The notes: generated by a model not told the origin, from the letters alone. DNA of 14,083 nt from Thermoplasmata archaeon (GCA_021161085.1 JAGHBH010000079.1:1-14083); one strand, 5' to 3'. Positions 1-7,272 are shown, counted from the stretch's first letter. Numbers and translations are program-made.

Positions 1-2
1 GC

Positions 3-1067
3 CTCACCACGGACTACCACCTATTCCGCCGGCACAAGAGAGAGAGTATCGCGGTCGGCATAGGCGGGGTGGCCGCCTCGTTCGCCATAACCTTCATCCC
101 CCTCTACTGTATAAACACATACATCCTGCATCTGGAGCCCGTGATGGGTTTCGCCAGCGCCCTCTTCATATCGGCGGTTCTCAGCAACACAGCCATAGAG
201 ATATGCGCAAAGCTCTTCATGACCTCCGAGGGACGGATGAAGACCGTTGTGATAGGAGCCAGCTTCGTGGATGATGTGGTGGCCGTGTTCCTCATCGGAG
301 TGGTATCATCCACCGTGCTCCTGGACACACCACCGGATGCCTACCAGCTCTCCTGGCTCACCATAAAGGTGGTGCTATTCCTGGCCGGCTCCTTCTTCGT
401 CTTCTACTATGTCATAGAGAAGGTGTTCAACAGCCTCCTCACCTCCCTGGTAAAGCGGGAGAGGTACCCCCTGACCGCCACCATAATAGCCGGGTTCAGC
501 CTGGCCCTGCTGGCCCGTCCCTTCGGCCTCCACGAGGTGATAGGGGCATACATAGCCGGCCTGATGATAGGGCGATGGGGATCCCAGGTGGGTCCCATGC
601 TGAAACGCCACCTGGTGTGGGACAACCTGATCAAGGAGATAGACCCCCCTCTAAGGGCGATCTTCGGCCCCCTGTTCTTCGGCTACGTGGGCCTCGTATT
701 CTCGCGCTTCATCATTGAAAACTCCACCATGTCCCCCACCTCCGTCCTCCTCGCCGTCGTATTGCTGGCCACCGCCCTCTCGGGAAAGCTGCTGGGCTGC
801 GGTGGAGCCGCCCTCACCCTCGGATTCTCAAGGAAGGAGAGTGTGGCCGTGGGAGCGGCCATGGGGGGCAGGGGCTCCCTGGAACTGGTCCTCCTCCTCT
901 ACGGCCTGGGGGCAGGGGCCATCACCGACAGCCAGTTCACCGCCGTCGTCCTGGCCACACTGGGGACCGTGGTACTCACACCTCTCCTGTACGATATGGC
1001 CCTCAAAAGAATGGAGAGAGGGGAGGGAGCGGAAAGGAAGACCACACGGGAGGATGAAAATTTTTAA
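3..1067 (+). CDS. CPA2-family cation/proton antiporter, 5' partial
   Basis: C-terminal part of a membrane cation:proton antiporter (Kef/NapA-like, CPA2). The reading frame is open from position 3 with no stop, so the gene begins outside the window; the GTG at 69 is internal. About 354 residues are visible, nearly all hydrophobic helices separated by short charged loops. The segment TSEGRMKTVVIGASFVDD, with the Asp pair at 270-275, matches the family's conserved core-helix Asp-Asp motif, which in NapA-type antiporters binds the ion. A later GGRGSLELVLL segment resembles the RGE-type motif of the last core helices. The C-terminus is a short charged cytoplasmic tail with no TrkA/RCK domain. The transported ion (Na+ or K+) cannot be read from the sequence. 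The next gene starts 36 bases downstream on the same strand. Confidence 0.88.
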   Translation, partial: LTTDYHLFRRHKRESIAVGIGGVAASFAITFIPLYCINTYILHLEPVMGFASALFISAVLSNTAIEICAKLFMTSEGRMKTVVIGASFVDDVVAVFLIGVVSSTVLLDTPPDAYQLSWLTIKVVLFLAGSFFVFYYVIEKVFNSLLTSLVKRERYPLTATIIAGFSLALLARPFGLHEVIGAYIAGLMIGRWGSQVGPMLKRHLVWDNLIKEIDPPLRAIFGPLFFGYVGLVFSRFIIENSTMSPTSVLLAVVLLATALSGKLLGCGGAALTLGFSRKESVAVGAAMGGRGSLELVLLLYGLGAGAITDSQFTAVVLATLGTVVLTPLLYDMALKRMERGEGAERKTTREDENF

Positions 1068-1103
1068 CTACCACCCGGGGCTTCCACCCCGTGGATAGAT
1101 AGG

Positions 1104-2045
1104 ATGAACCCGGGAGAAGGAAAGGAAAAGGATATCCAGACCACGGGGGAGGAAGAGACCAACACCTCCCTAGGGACCGGAGAGGAGGGGGATGACGTTA
1201 TCTTCCGGATAACCGGCATTCTAACGGGAGGGAACCTATGGAATACCGTCCTGACCGCTGCCATCGTGGCCGCGGGGCTGGCCGCCCTGTGGAGCGGTCT
1301 CTCCCATGACAAAATGCTGGTCTTCCTGTCCTTCCTACTGATGGGTCTCGCCCTGGTCTATATCCGCTATCCCAACGCATGGGCCAACATCTTCTGGCTG
1401 GCCCTCGCATATCTCGGCCTCTTCCTGGGAACGTTCATCATGGCCACATGGGCGGGCGTCTCCGCCTCCGTCACCGCCGCCGGAGCCCTGATGGTCTTTC
1501 TCTCCCTCTGGCTATCGTTCGGATTCCTGGTTCACGTCAAGAAACACAGGGACAGCATGGCCGACATACGGTACATCAGCCTCGGGATATGGGGCCTCAT
1601 GCTAGCCGCCTTCGTGTTGATGTCCATGCTCTCCGGCATAGGAGTGTGGCTCTGGGCCCGGGGCGGGGGGCTCTCCCTCTACCTGTGGTCGGAGGCCCTG
1701 ATCGTTATCCTGCTTCCCCTGCTCCTCTCCAAGGCGGAGGAGACCCGTTCCGGTTTCCTGTCTCCGGGAGACCTCACATTCTACGAGAGGAAGGAAAAAT
1801 GTCCCGAGTGCGGCGCGGTGCTCTCCATAGAACACAGGGTATGTCCCAGCTGCGGGAAGGAGACCGTCTTCAAGTGGTGCAACATCTCGGAGGCGTACAC
1901 CATCATATGTCCCTCCTGCAAGACCGAGGTACTGTGGAGGCAGAGGTGCAGCAGATGCGGCGAGAGGCTGCCGGACGAGAAACGGTGTCCCCACTGCGGG
2001 GCATCCGCACCGGTGAGGCTGTGGAAGTTGCGGGAAACGGGATGA
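1104..2045 (+). CDS. Six-helix membrane protein with C-terminal zinc ribbons, function unknown
   Basis: Not recognised as a named family. The 313-residue product has a Glu/Thr-rich hydrophilic N-terminus (1-40), then about six predicted membrane helices (roughly 46-66, 70-87, 93-115, 118-144, 156-184, 190-209). A soluble tail follows with five CxxC pairs starting at residues 233, 247, 269, 282 and 295, plus a lone Cys259. The first two pairs form a typical zinc ribbon (CPEC...CPSC). The remaining three pairs could form one or two more ribbons. Such tails usually bind metal and mediate protein or nucleic-acid contacts, so a cytoplasmic scaffold or sensor on a membrane anchor is plausible, but this is inference. 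The start ATG has only a weak upstream AGG. A possible TATA element (TTTTTAAC, 1060-1067) overlaps the antiporter stop codon, so the gene may have its own promoter. Confidence 0.8.
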   Translation: MNPGEGKEKDIQTTGEEETNTSLGTGEEGDDVIFRITGILTGGNLWNTVLTAAIVAAGLAALWSGLSHDKMLVFLSFLLMGLALVYIRYPNAWANIFWLALAYLGLFLGTFIMATWAGVSASVTAAGALMVFLSLWLSFGFLVHVKKHRDSMADIRYISLGIWGLMLAAFVLMSMLSGIGVWLWARGGGLSLYLWSEALIVILLPLLLSKAEETRSGFLSPGDLTFYERKEKCPECGAVLSIEHRVCPSCGKETVFKWCNISEAYTIICPSCKTEVLWRQRCSRCGERLPDEKRCPHCGASAPVRLWKLRETG

Positions 2046-2055
2046 AAGGCCTACA

Positions 2056-2928
2056 CTACACCAGTTTTATCCTGCCCAGCACGGGTTCGTAGAGTTCTCC
2101 CCTGTCTATCAGTATCTCCACGGCCTCCTCCAGATCTTCCGGGGTGATGCCGGACTCCGCCGCCCTGTCCAGTATGTCCTCCCAGATGGCACCCTGAGGT
2201 CCCTCGTCCAGTTCCCTGACTATCTCCAGCACCCGGGAGAGCACCTCCTCTCCGCCGCCGCCCTCCTCCTGGGGGGCGGGGAACATGTGGGATGCGTGGA
2301 GGCCGTCGTATTCCGGCAGTAGGGTCTGGAGGGCGGATACCAGCATATCCCTGTACCATCCCAGGTTGGGGCGCCCGTAGTGTTCCTGGGCGAGGAGCAC
2401 GCCCTCGGCGATGTGTCTCCCCACGCCGTGGGAGGCCAGTCCCTCCACTCCCAGCTCAGGGTCCTCGGAGAGTATCTTCCAGGCGTCCAGCCTCTCCTTG
2501 AGGCTCCTGGCGGAGTCCAGTATCCAGTCGTCGTACTGGGGGCCTTCCACCACGTGGACGCCCTCTGCCCGGACCGAGACGTACATCCTGTCCCCGTCTG
2601 GGGGGGTGTAGGCCCTGACCTTGCCCGTGACCGCTAGGAACACCGGGGGCTGGAGGGAGGACAGGACCGCCCCCACGTCTCTCTGGTGCTGTCCTGCGAA
2701 GATGAAGAAGAACCCCGTGGGGTCGTTCAGCCGTGCGATCCACATCGGCTCCTCCTCGGTCCCCTTGTTCTCCACGCTCACCAGCGTCCCCACCGCATAT
2801 ATCCTGTTGACCTTGGCGCCTGTGGGGGTTACGAGATATGCGGGGGCCCTCTCCTCCCCCGAACGGAGGAGGAGGGTGGAGTCGCCGTATTCCCTGGCGA
2901 ACACCCGCCATGCTATCTCCCTTTCCAT
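2056..2928 (-). CDS. RPA-associated protein (COG3390-like), OB fold plus winged helix
   Basis: Partner of archaeal replication protein A, acting in single-strand DNA handling during replication and repair. The 290-residue product has an N-terminal OB-fold region (about 45-127, with GTLVSVENKG and LNDPTGFFFIFAGQ). A middle segment follows, then a Gly/Glu-rich linker (219-228). A C-terminal winged helix (about 228-290) ends in the typical GELYEPVLGRIKLV pattern. This order matches the RPA-associated family that accompanies RPA in euryarchaea. It lies directly downstream of RPA. I chose the ATG at 2928 because GGAGGTG (2943-2937) sits 6 bases upstream; the alternative GTG at 2937 is part of that ribosome-binding site. 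The ATG follows the RPA stop by one base, so the two are translationally coupled. The 3' end nearly touches the convergent gene ending at 2045. Confidence 0.88.
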   Translation of the reverse strand: MEREIAWRVFAREYGDSTLLLRSGEERAPAYLVTPTGAKVNRIYAVGTLVSVENKGTEEEPMWIARLNDPTGFFFIFAGQHQRDVGAVLSSLQPPVFLAVTGKVRAYTPPDGDRMYVSVRAEGVHVVEGPQYDDWILDSARSLKERLDAWKILSEDPELGVEGLASHGVGRHIAEGVLLAQEHYGRPNLGWYRDMLVSALQTLLPEYDGLHASHMFPAPQEEGGGGEEVLSRVLEIVRELDEGPQGAIWEDILDRAAESGITPEDLEEAVEILIDRGELYEPVLGRIKLV

Positions 2929-2929
2929 G

Positions 2930-4252
2930 TCACGCACCTCCCTCTATCTCCTGGAGGAGGGCTCTGGCCTCGCTCTCCACGTCCACGGCCGCCGGCCGGG
3001 CGTCCTCTGCTATGAGCATGACACCGAAGTCGTCGCTGGTGGCGTTTCCCCTGACCTCCAGTTTCCTGGCCAGGAGTTTCTCCACGATGTCGTCCCTGAC
3101 GACCTCGGGGGTCATGGCGTCCCTGGCCTCCTCCTCGTATTCCCTCATGGTCTTGCCCGTCAGCCTCTCCGTCAGTTCCCTGTTGATTATGGTGGTCACC
3201 GCTCCGGTACCGTCGTCCAGTATGGCCTTTATCCTGAGGTCGTTGACGCCCTTGACCTTCCCGTGCACCATGCACGTGCCTTTCTGTATCACCCTCCTGC
3301 ACTCGGGGCACCTGGATATCAGTCCGCTGCCCGGTTTGATGTCTATGACCACCCCCCGGATGGTCACACCCACGGCGCCGCCCATCTCCACCAGTTCTCC
3401 GAGACCTATGAGCCGGCCTCCCCTTATCTCCTCAGATGAGGGAAAGGAATCGTCCTCCACCGGGTCGCAGGAGCATTTCTCGTCGAAGGTCAGCCTGGGC
3501 ACGCCTCTCCAGCTGTTGACGTACGCTCCCGTGATGCGGTAGATGCCGTCCCTCTTCAGCCCGAAATCATGCCAGCTGGTGAACCTCACCAGCCCGGTGT
3601 CGTCCCCGGCCAGTCCGGTGAATAGCACCTTCTTCTCTCCGGAGACCTCCACCTCTCTCTTCTCCATGTCAACGATCCGGAGGGTCGTGGAGACGTTCCG
3701 CATCCCAGGCCGCAGTTCCGAGGCCTTGGCCTCCACGACCTCCCTAGTGAAGCCCGGGGGAAGGGCGTCAGGCTCTTCCGGGGAGATGACCGTTCTGGCA
3801 CCCATGTTCACCTGGACCTGGCCCTGCCATTCCTTGGTGTATGCGTTCCTGACCCTTATGACATCACCCTTCTCGTAGGGAAAACTGCCTTCCCAGAGCG
3901 TGAAGGGAACCGTGGCCGTGTCGTCTCCGAGGATCCCGTAGACTATCCTCTTGGGTCCGTCCGGCCCGTTTATCTCCTTTGGGTTGGCCGTCACCACCCT
4001 GGCGACGAAATTCACGCTGGGGGTGTTGGGCATGAGGGAGTTGAGCTTCGTCCACTCCATACCCCCGAGCAGGCGTTCGTTGCCTCCGTATTTCTTGACG
4101 ATGCTCCGTTTGGCCACGTAGAGGGGAACCTTGTAGTGTTCCACGTACGTGCGGAGTTCGTTCTCCAGTTCGTCCTTTCCTATGTCTATCACACCTTCGA
4201 GCACCCTGGCTATCTCTTCCACATGGGGTGCATATTCGTTTCCGTTTTCCAT
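2930..4252 (-). CDS. Replication protein A, archaeal single-stranded DNA-binding protein
   Basis: Binds and protects single-stranded DNA during replication, recombination and repair. The 440-residue product has an N-terminal helical region (1-75) and OB fold 1 (about 79-157, with VYGILGDDTATVPFTLWEG). OB fold 2 (about 183-256) carries the parallel motif GLAGDDTGLVRFTSWHDF. OB fold 3 (about 293-420) contains a zinc finger with ligands Cys315, Cys318, Cys327 and His330 (CxxC-x8-CxxH), the arrangement of euryarchaeal RPA41-type proteins. Length fits the family. The start is supported by AGGTGA a few bases upstream. The gene is first in a two-gene operon with the RPA-associated protein. Upstream on the same strand are a consensus TATA box at 4349-4356 and a palindrome at 4313-4325 that could regulate it. 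Confidence 0.93.
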   Translation of the reverse strand: MENGNEYAPHVEEIARVLEGVIDIGKDELENELRTYVEHYKVPLYVAKRSIVKKYGGNERLLGGMEWTKLNSLMPNTPSVNFVARVVTANPKEINGPDGPKRIVYGILGDDTATVPFTLWEGSFPYEKGDVIRVRNAYTKEWQGQVQVNMGARTVISPEEPDALPPGFTREVVEAKASELRPGMRNVSTTLRIVDMEKREVEVSGEKKVLFTGLAGDDTGLVRFTSWHDFGLKRDGIYRITGAYVNSWRGVPRLTFDEKCSCDPVEDDSFPSSEEIRGGRLIGLGELVEMGGAVGVTIRGVVIDIKPGSGLISRCPECRRVIQKGTCMVHGKVKGVNDLRIKAILDDGTGAVTTIINRELTERLTGKTMREYEEEARDAMTPEVVRDDIVEKLLARKLEVRGNATSDDFGVMLIAEDARPAAVDVESEARALLQEIEGGA

Positions 4253-4312
4253 TCTTTCACCTCGCTGCCCCTGTCTGCTCGCGCCTCGATCCTGGGGCCA
4301 CAGATCGCTGCG

Positions 4313-4325
4313 GCCGTTAAACGGC
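4313..4325. promoter_or_regulatory. 13-bp palindrome in the RPA operon leader (candidate operator)
   Basis: GCCGTTAAACGGC is a perfect palindrome with 6-bp arms around a central A. It lies just downstream of the transcription start expected from the TATA box at 4349-4356, a position where a repressor would block RPA transcription. It could instead be a second TATA-like element (GTTTAAC on the minus strand). No binding protein can be named. Confidence 0.4.
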
Positions 4326-4348
4326 GGAAGTGGTATAACCGGGTGGTC

Positions 4349-4356
4349 TATTTAAA
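4349..4356 (-). promoter_or_regulatory. TATA box of the RPA operon
   Basis: On the minus strand this reads TTTAAATA, an exact archaeal consensus TATA box. It would place the transcription start near 4325-4330 and give a leader of about 75 bases carrying the RPA ribosome-binding site. The purine-rich tract at 4357-4380 lies just upstream, but no clear BRE is visible. Confidence 0.55.
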
Positions 4357-4415
4357 GGAGAGGGAGAGAGGGAGGAAAATGCGAAAGTGCCGTTTCAGAG
4401 AGGGGGGACAACGTG

Positions 4416-4438
4416 GTTGTGCATTAATAAGGCACAAC
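4416..4438. promoter_or_regulatory. Inverted repeat over the thioredoxin promoter
   Basis: GTTGTGC (4416-4422) and GCACAAC (4432-4438) are perfect 7-bp inverted arms around a 9-base spacer. The spacer holds the best TATA-like element upstream of thioredoxin (ATTAATAA, 4423-4430). Transcription would begin near 4450, about 30 bases before the start codon. A dimeric regulator bound here would cover the TATA box, so this is a good candidate repressor site for the thioredoxin genes. The regulator is unknown. Confidence 0.5.
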
Positions 4439-4481
4439 ATTTTTCTATGTGCCCCTCTTGACTCCCTTCGGAGTGAGACAG

Positions 4482-4814
4482 ATGTCCGAACTGGTGAAGG
4501 AAGCCACCGATATGAACCTTAACGATCTGGTGATGGAGCACGAAGCCCTGGTCATAGACTGCTGGGCCCCCTGGTGTGCGCCCTGCAGGATGATCGCCCC
4601 TGCAGTGGAGAACCTGGCTGGTAAATATAGGGGCAGGATAGCCTTCGCCAAGCTCAACACGGACCGGAACCCCCTCACCCCCAGGGAGTACGGTATAATG
4701 GGCATACCTACCCTCCTCATATTCAAGAACGGAGAACTGGTTCACAGGATCGTGGGAGCCCTACCGGAAAACATTTTAGAGAACGAGATATTGAAGGCTC
4801 TTGACATGGGCTAG
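4482..4814 (+). CDS. Thioredoxin
   Basis: Small cytosolic disulfide reductase that passes electrons from thioredoxin reductase to oxidised proteins. The 110-residue product is a complete single thioredoxin fold. It has a buried Asp26, the active site WCAPC (Cys32, Cys35) and the cis-proline loop GIPTLLIFKNGE (Pro76). The active site has Ala where the classical motif WCGPC has Gly, which may shift the redox potential. I chose the ATG at 4482 because GGAGTGA (4470-4476) is correctly spaced upstream; the in-frame GTG at 4449 would add 11 atypical residues. The ribosome-binding site is the right arm of a 5-bp hairpin (4461-4474). Thioredoxin reductase follows 40 bases later on the same strand. 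Confidence 0.94.
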   Translation: MSELVKEATDMNLNDLVMEHEALVIDCWAPWCAPCRMIAPAVENLAGKYRGRIAFAKLNTDRNPLTPREYGIMGIPTLLIFKNGELVHRIVGALPENILENEILKALDMG

Positions 4815-4854
4815 GAGGAGACATACCGGGTCCAGGAAAAACGTCTGTGCCTAG

Positions 4855-5793
4855 ATGGAAGGGAATGGAATGGAAGAATACGACCTGCTGATAATAGGAG
4901 CCGGCCCGGCCGGTCTCACGGCTGGCATATACGGGGCCAGGAGCGGACTCAAGACCAAGATACTGGAGGCCATGATGGTGGGCGGCCAGACGGCTCTGTC
5001 CCCCATGATAGAGAACTACCCGGGCTTTCCGGAGATAGACGGCCAGGGACTCATGAAGGCCTTCAGGGACCACGCCGAGAGATACGTGGAGATAGAGGAG
5101 GGATTCGAGGTTGAGGAGATCCGTCCGACGGAGGGGGGTTTCATTGTGAAGAGCGACGACGAGGAACTGCGCTCTTCGGCTGTCATACTGGCAACCGGGG
5201 CAGAGCACAGGAAACTGGGCGTCCCGGGAGAGGAGGAGTTGTCCGGGAAGGGCGTCTCCTACTGTGCAACCTGTGACGGCTTCTTCTTCAAGGGAAAAAG
5301 GGTGGTGGTCGTTGGGGGGGGAAACACCGCCGTGACCGAGGCCATATATCTTCTGGATATAGGAGTTGATGTCACCCTTGTGCACAGGAGGGACCAGCTG
5401 AGGGCGGACAAGGCCCTTGGCGACAGATATCTCTCCAAGGGCGGGAGCATAGAATGGAACACGGTGGTCTCCCGAATAGAGGGAGAGGGCAAGGTGGAGA
5501 GGGTGGTGCTAAAGGATACCGTGACCGGTGAGGAGAGAGAGATGGCCGTGGACGGCGTTTTCATCTCCGTCGGGATAGTTCCCAAGACCGAACTCGCCAG
5601 AAGGCTCGGTGTGGAGACCGATGAGACAGGTTACGTGATCGTGGACAAGAAACAGGCGACCAACGTCCAAGGGGTCTATGCTGCAGGGGACATAACCGGC
5701 GGGGTGCGGCAGATAGTCACGGGCTGCGGCCAGGGTGCCATAGCTGCTCTCTCCGCCTACGAGTACATAACCCACGAGAAATGGAGCCAGTAA
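4855..5793 (+). CDS. trxB: Thioredoxin reductase
   Basis: FAD-dependent enzyme that uses a nicotinamide cofactor to reduce thioredoxin, here surely the product of the gene immediately upstream. The 312-residue product has the FAD-binding motif GAGPAG (15-20), the redox-active CATC pair (Cys137, Cys140), a second nucleotide-binding GGGNTA (154-159), and the C-terminal FAD motif VYAAGDI (274-280). HRR at 177-179 is the basic motif that binds the NADPH 2'-phosphate in bacterial-type enzymes, suggesting NADPH rather than NADH or F420H2; this is inference. The length is standard for the low-molecular-weight family. The start could instead be the ATG at 4870 (residue 6), which fits usual family starts better. 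Confidence 0.94.
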   Translation: MEGNGMEEYDLLIIGAGPAGLTAGIYGARSGLKTKILEAMMVGGQTALSPMIENYPGFPEIDGQGLMKAFRDHAERYVEIEEGFEVEEIRPTEGGFIVKSDDEELRSSAVILATGAEHRKLGVPGEEELSGKGVSYCATCDGFFFKGKRVVVVGGGNTAVTEAIYLLDIGVDVTLVHRRDQLRADKALGDRYLSKGGSIEWNTVVSRIEGEGKVERVVLKDTVTGEEREMAVDGVFISVGIVPKTELARRLGVETDETGYVIVDKKQATNVQGVYAAGDITGGVRQIVTGCGQGAIAALSAYEYITHEKWSQ

Positions 5794-5835
5794 CCGGTTA
5801 TATGGCCGATCATAGAGACCAATCATAGAATAATG

Positions 5836-5843
5836 TTAAATAT
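5836..5843 (+). promoter_or_regulatory. TATA box of the PAS-domain gene
   Basis: TTAAATAT lies about 26 bases upstream of the ATG at 5866, so transcription should begin at or next to that ATG (leaderless). Two copies of ATCATAGA (5809-5816, 5822-5829), offset by 13 bases, lie just upstream and could bind an activator; that part is weak. Confidence 0.5.
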
Positions 5844-5865
5844 CGGAACATATTTACAACCATAC

Positions 5866-6741
5866 ATGGCTGGCGACGAAGGGGAGATGGGGATCCCCGT
5901 GGTCTGGAGTGAGAGCCTTTTCCAGTTGTTTCCCTACGGGGGGCTCCTGATAGACCCGGTGAACCTCAGGGTCATCTCGGCCAACCGGGGGGTGTGCGAT
6001 CTTCTGGGCTACACGGAGGAGGAGCTCAAGGAGAAGACGCTGTTCGACCTGGCACCCATACACGCCCTCGAGGAGGGATACGAGGACCTTGTGACCAACC
6101 TGCTGGAGGAGGGAAAGGCCGTGGCCGGGGAGGGCCATTACTGGAGAAAGGACGGAAAGAGGGGCAGGGTTCTGGGAACGGCCTCCCTGGTGAACATCAA
6201 GGGCAAACCCCTTCTCATGGTGTTCCTGATAGATATCACAGAGAGGTGGGCCAGGGAGCAGGAAGCGGAGAGAAAGAGAGACGAACTTCGCCTCCTCTAT
6301 ACTCTCTCCGGGGAAATGGAAAGAATCCTGGGCCTCGGAAAGGGGGAAGGTGGAGAGGAAGTAAAGGAAAAAGCCGCTGGCAGCGGTGGAGCTTTTTTCT
6401 CGTCCATACGGCTCGTGGGTGTCTACGAGATGGGAGCGGACGGCATATCTCCCCTGGGATCCTCCACCGAGGAGGCTCCGCGGTGGCTCACGCCCCACGA
6501 CATGGAGGAGGACATCCGCAGGCTCAGGAGCGGTGATATACTTTTCCGGGATGGCGATGGTAAGGATGAGAATGGGAAGAGGTGGCTCCTGCTCCCGGTG
6601 AGGGGCCCCGCCGGCAAGCCGGACTGGGTGTGCATCCTGGAAGGGCTCCGGAGCGAGTTTGACGGCCTCGGACCCGAGTTCCCCCCTACCGCCAGAAGAA
6701 TATTCCAGGGTATGATATCATCCTGGGCCCGCGGGGGATGA
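5866..6741 (+). CDS. PAS-domain sensor protein with divergent C-terminal domain
   Basis: Probable soluble sensor. The 291-residue product has a typical PAS domain at about 17-126 (LIDPVNLRVISANRGVCDLL, then GYTEEELKEKTLFDL, ending VFLIDITER). A charged helical linker (128-157) and a C-terminal region (about 176-289) follow. The C-terminal pattern RWLLLPVRG...PDWVCILEG recalls a GAF domain, but the match is weak. There is no histidine kinase, receiver, GGDEF or DNA-binding domain and no membrane segment, so output must pass through a partner or remains unknown. An in-frame ATG at 5833 exists but overlaps the TATA box, so I start at 5866, consistent with leaderless transcription. It lies 72 bases after thioredoxin reductase, and its own promoter suggests separate control. 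Sensing redox state or oxygen is a guess from context. Confidence 0.78.
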   Translation: MAGDEGEMGIPVVWSESLFQLFPYGGLLIDPVNLRVISANRGVCDLLGYTEEELKEKTLFDLAPIHALEEGYEDLVTNLLEEGKAVAGEGHYWRKDGKRGRVLGTASLVNIKGKPLLMVFLIDITERWAREQEAERKRDELRLLYTLSGEMERILGLGKGEGGEEVKEKAAGSGGAFFSSIRLVGVYEMGADGISPLGSSTEEAPRWLTPHDMEEDIRRLRSGDILFRDGDGKDENGKRWLLLPVRGPAGKPDWVCILEGLRSEFDGLGPEFPPTARRIFQGMISSWARGG

Positions 6742-6746
6742 GCGTC

Positions 6747-7223
6747 TCAATCACGGGCCGGGGTGACTCCCCGCTGGCCGTGGTATCTTCCCGACCTCCT
6801 GCTGTAGGGTTTTTCCGCCCTGCTGGTGAGGGGTAGGAAGACGATTTGGGCGAAGCGTTCTCCGATAGGCAGGTGAAGAGGGAGGGAGGAGGTGTTGAAG
6901 GCCGCCAGGGTGAGGTTGCCGTGGAATCCGGCGTCCACCATGCCGAAAGAGGCAAGGACACCTCTTCTGGCCCAGGTGGTCCTCAGCCACAGTTCCCCGA
7001 TCACGTTGTCTCCCATCTCCAGATATTCAAGGGTGGATACCATGAACCTTCCCATGGGGGGGACCACGGCCTCTCCATCCCCGGCCACCCGCTCCCCGGA
7101 GCCTGGCTCCCCCACCAGGACCTCGGCTATGGTCAGGTCGTATCCGTTGGGCGTGAGGTTCCTCTCGGAGAAGGGTGTGATGGAGACGAACTCCCCTGAC
7201 CTTATATCCCTGTCGGACAGCAT
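6747..7223 (-). CDS. dCTP deaminase/dUTPase-family protein
   Basis: Member of the trimeric dCTP deaminase/dUTPase fold, acting in pyrimidine deoxynucleotide metabolism (dUMP supply, keeping uracil out of DNA). The 158-residue product begins with the family signature MLSDRDI. It has the substrate-loop region LRTTWARRG (80-88), the core motif VDAGFHGNLTL (96-106), GERFAQIVFLPL (121-132), and the C-terminal tail RYHGQRGVTPAR that closes over the nucleotide. At position 107, where dCTP deaminases carry the catalytic Glu, this protein has Ala, so it may be a pure dUTPase. The ATG at 7262 would add 13 unusual residues and lies upstream of the predicted transcript start, so I chose 7223. The stop is 5 bases from the convergent PAS gene. 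Confidence 0.87.
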   Translation of the reverse strand: MLSDRDIRSGEFVSITPFSERNLTPNGYDLTIAEVLVGEPGSGERVAGDGEAVVPPMGRFMVSTLEYLEMGDNVIGELWLRTTWARRGVLASFGMVDAGFHGNLTLAAFNTSSLPLHLPIGERFAQIVFLPLTSRAEKPYSRRSGRYHGQRGVTPARD

Positions 7224-7272
7224 GGGGCCCCCACCGCCGGAGCGGAGAAAAGGCTTTCGCATGGGAAAAGGG

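Noticed and set aside
1071..1094. Hairpin CCAC-CC-GGGG / CCCC-GTGG between the antiporter and the membrane protein gene
   Set aside because: Two 4-bp stems with a bulge and no following T-run; too weak to call a terminator or regulator in GC-rich DNA.
2621..3439. Plus-strand open frame across the RPA operon
   Set aside because: It overlaps two well-supported minus-strand genes and encodes no recognisable domain.
4357..4380. Purine-only-like tract upstream of RPA
   Set aside because: Probably chance or promoter-upstream composition; no repeat unit or partner sequence supports a function.
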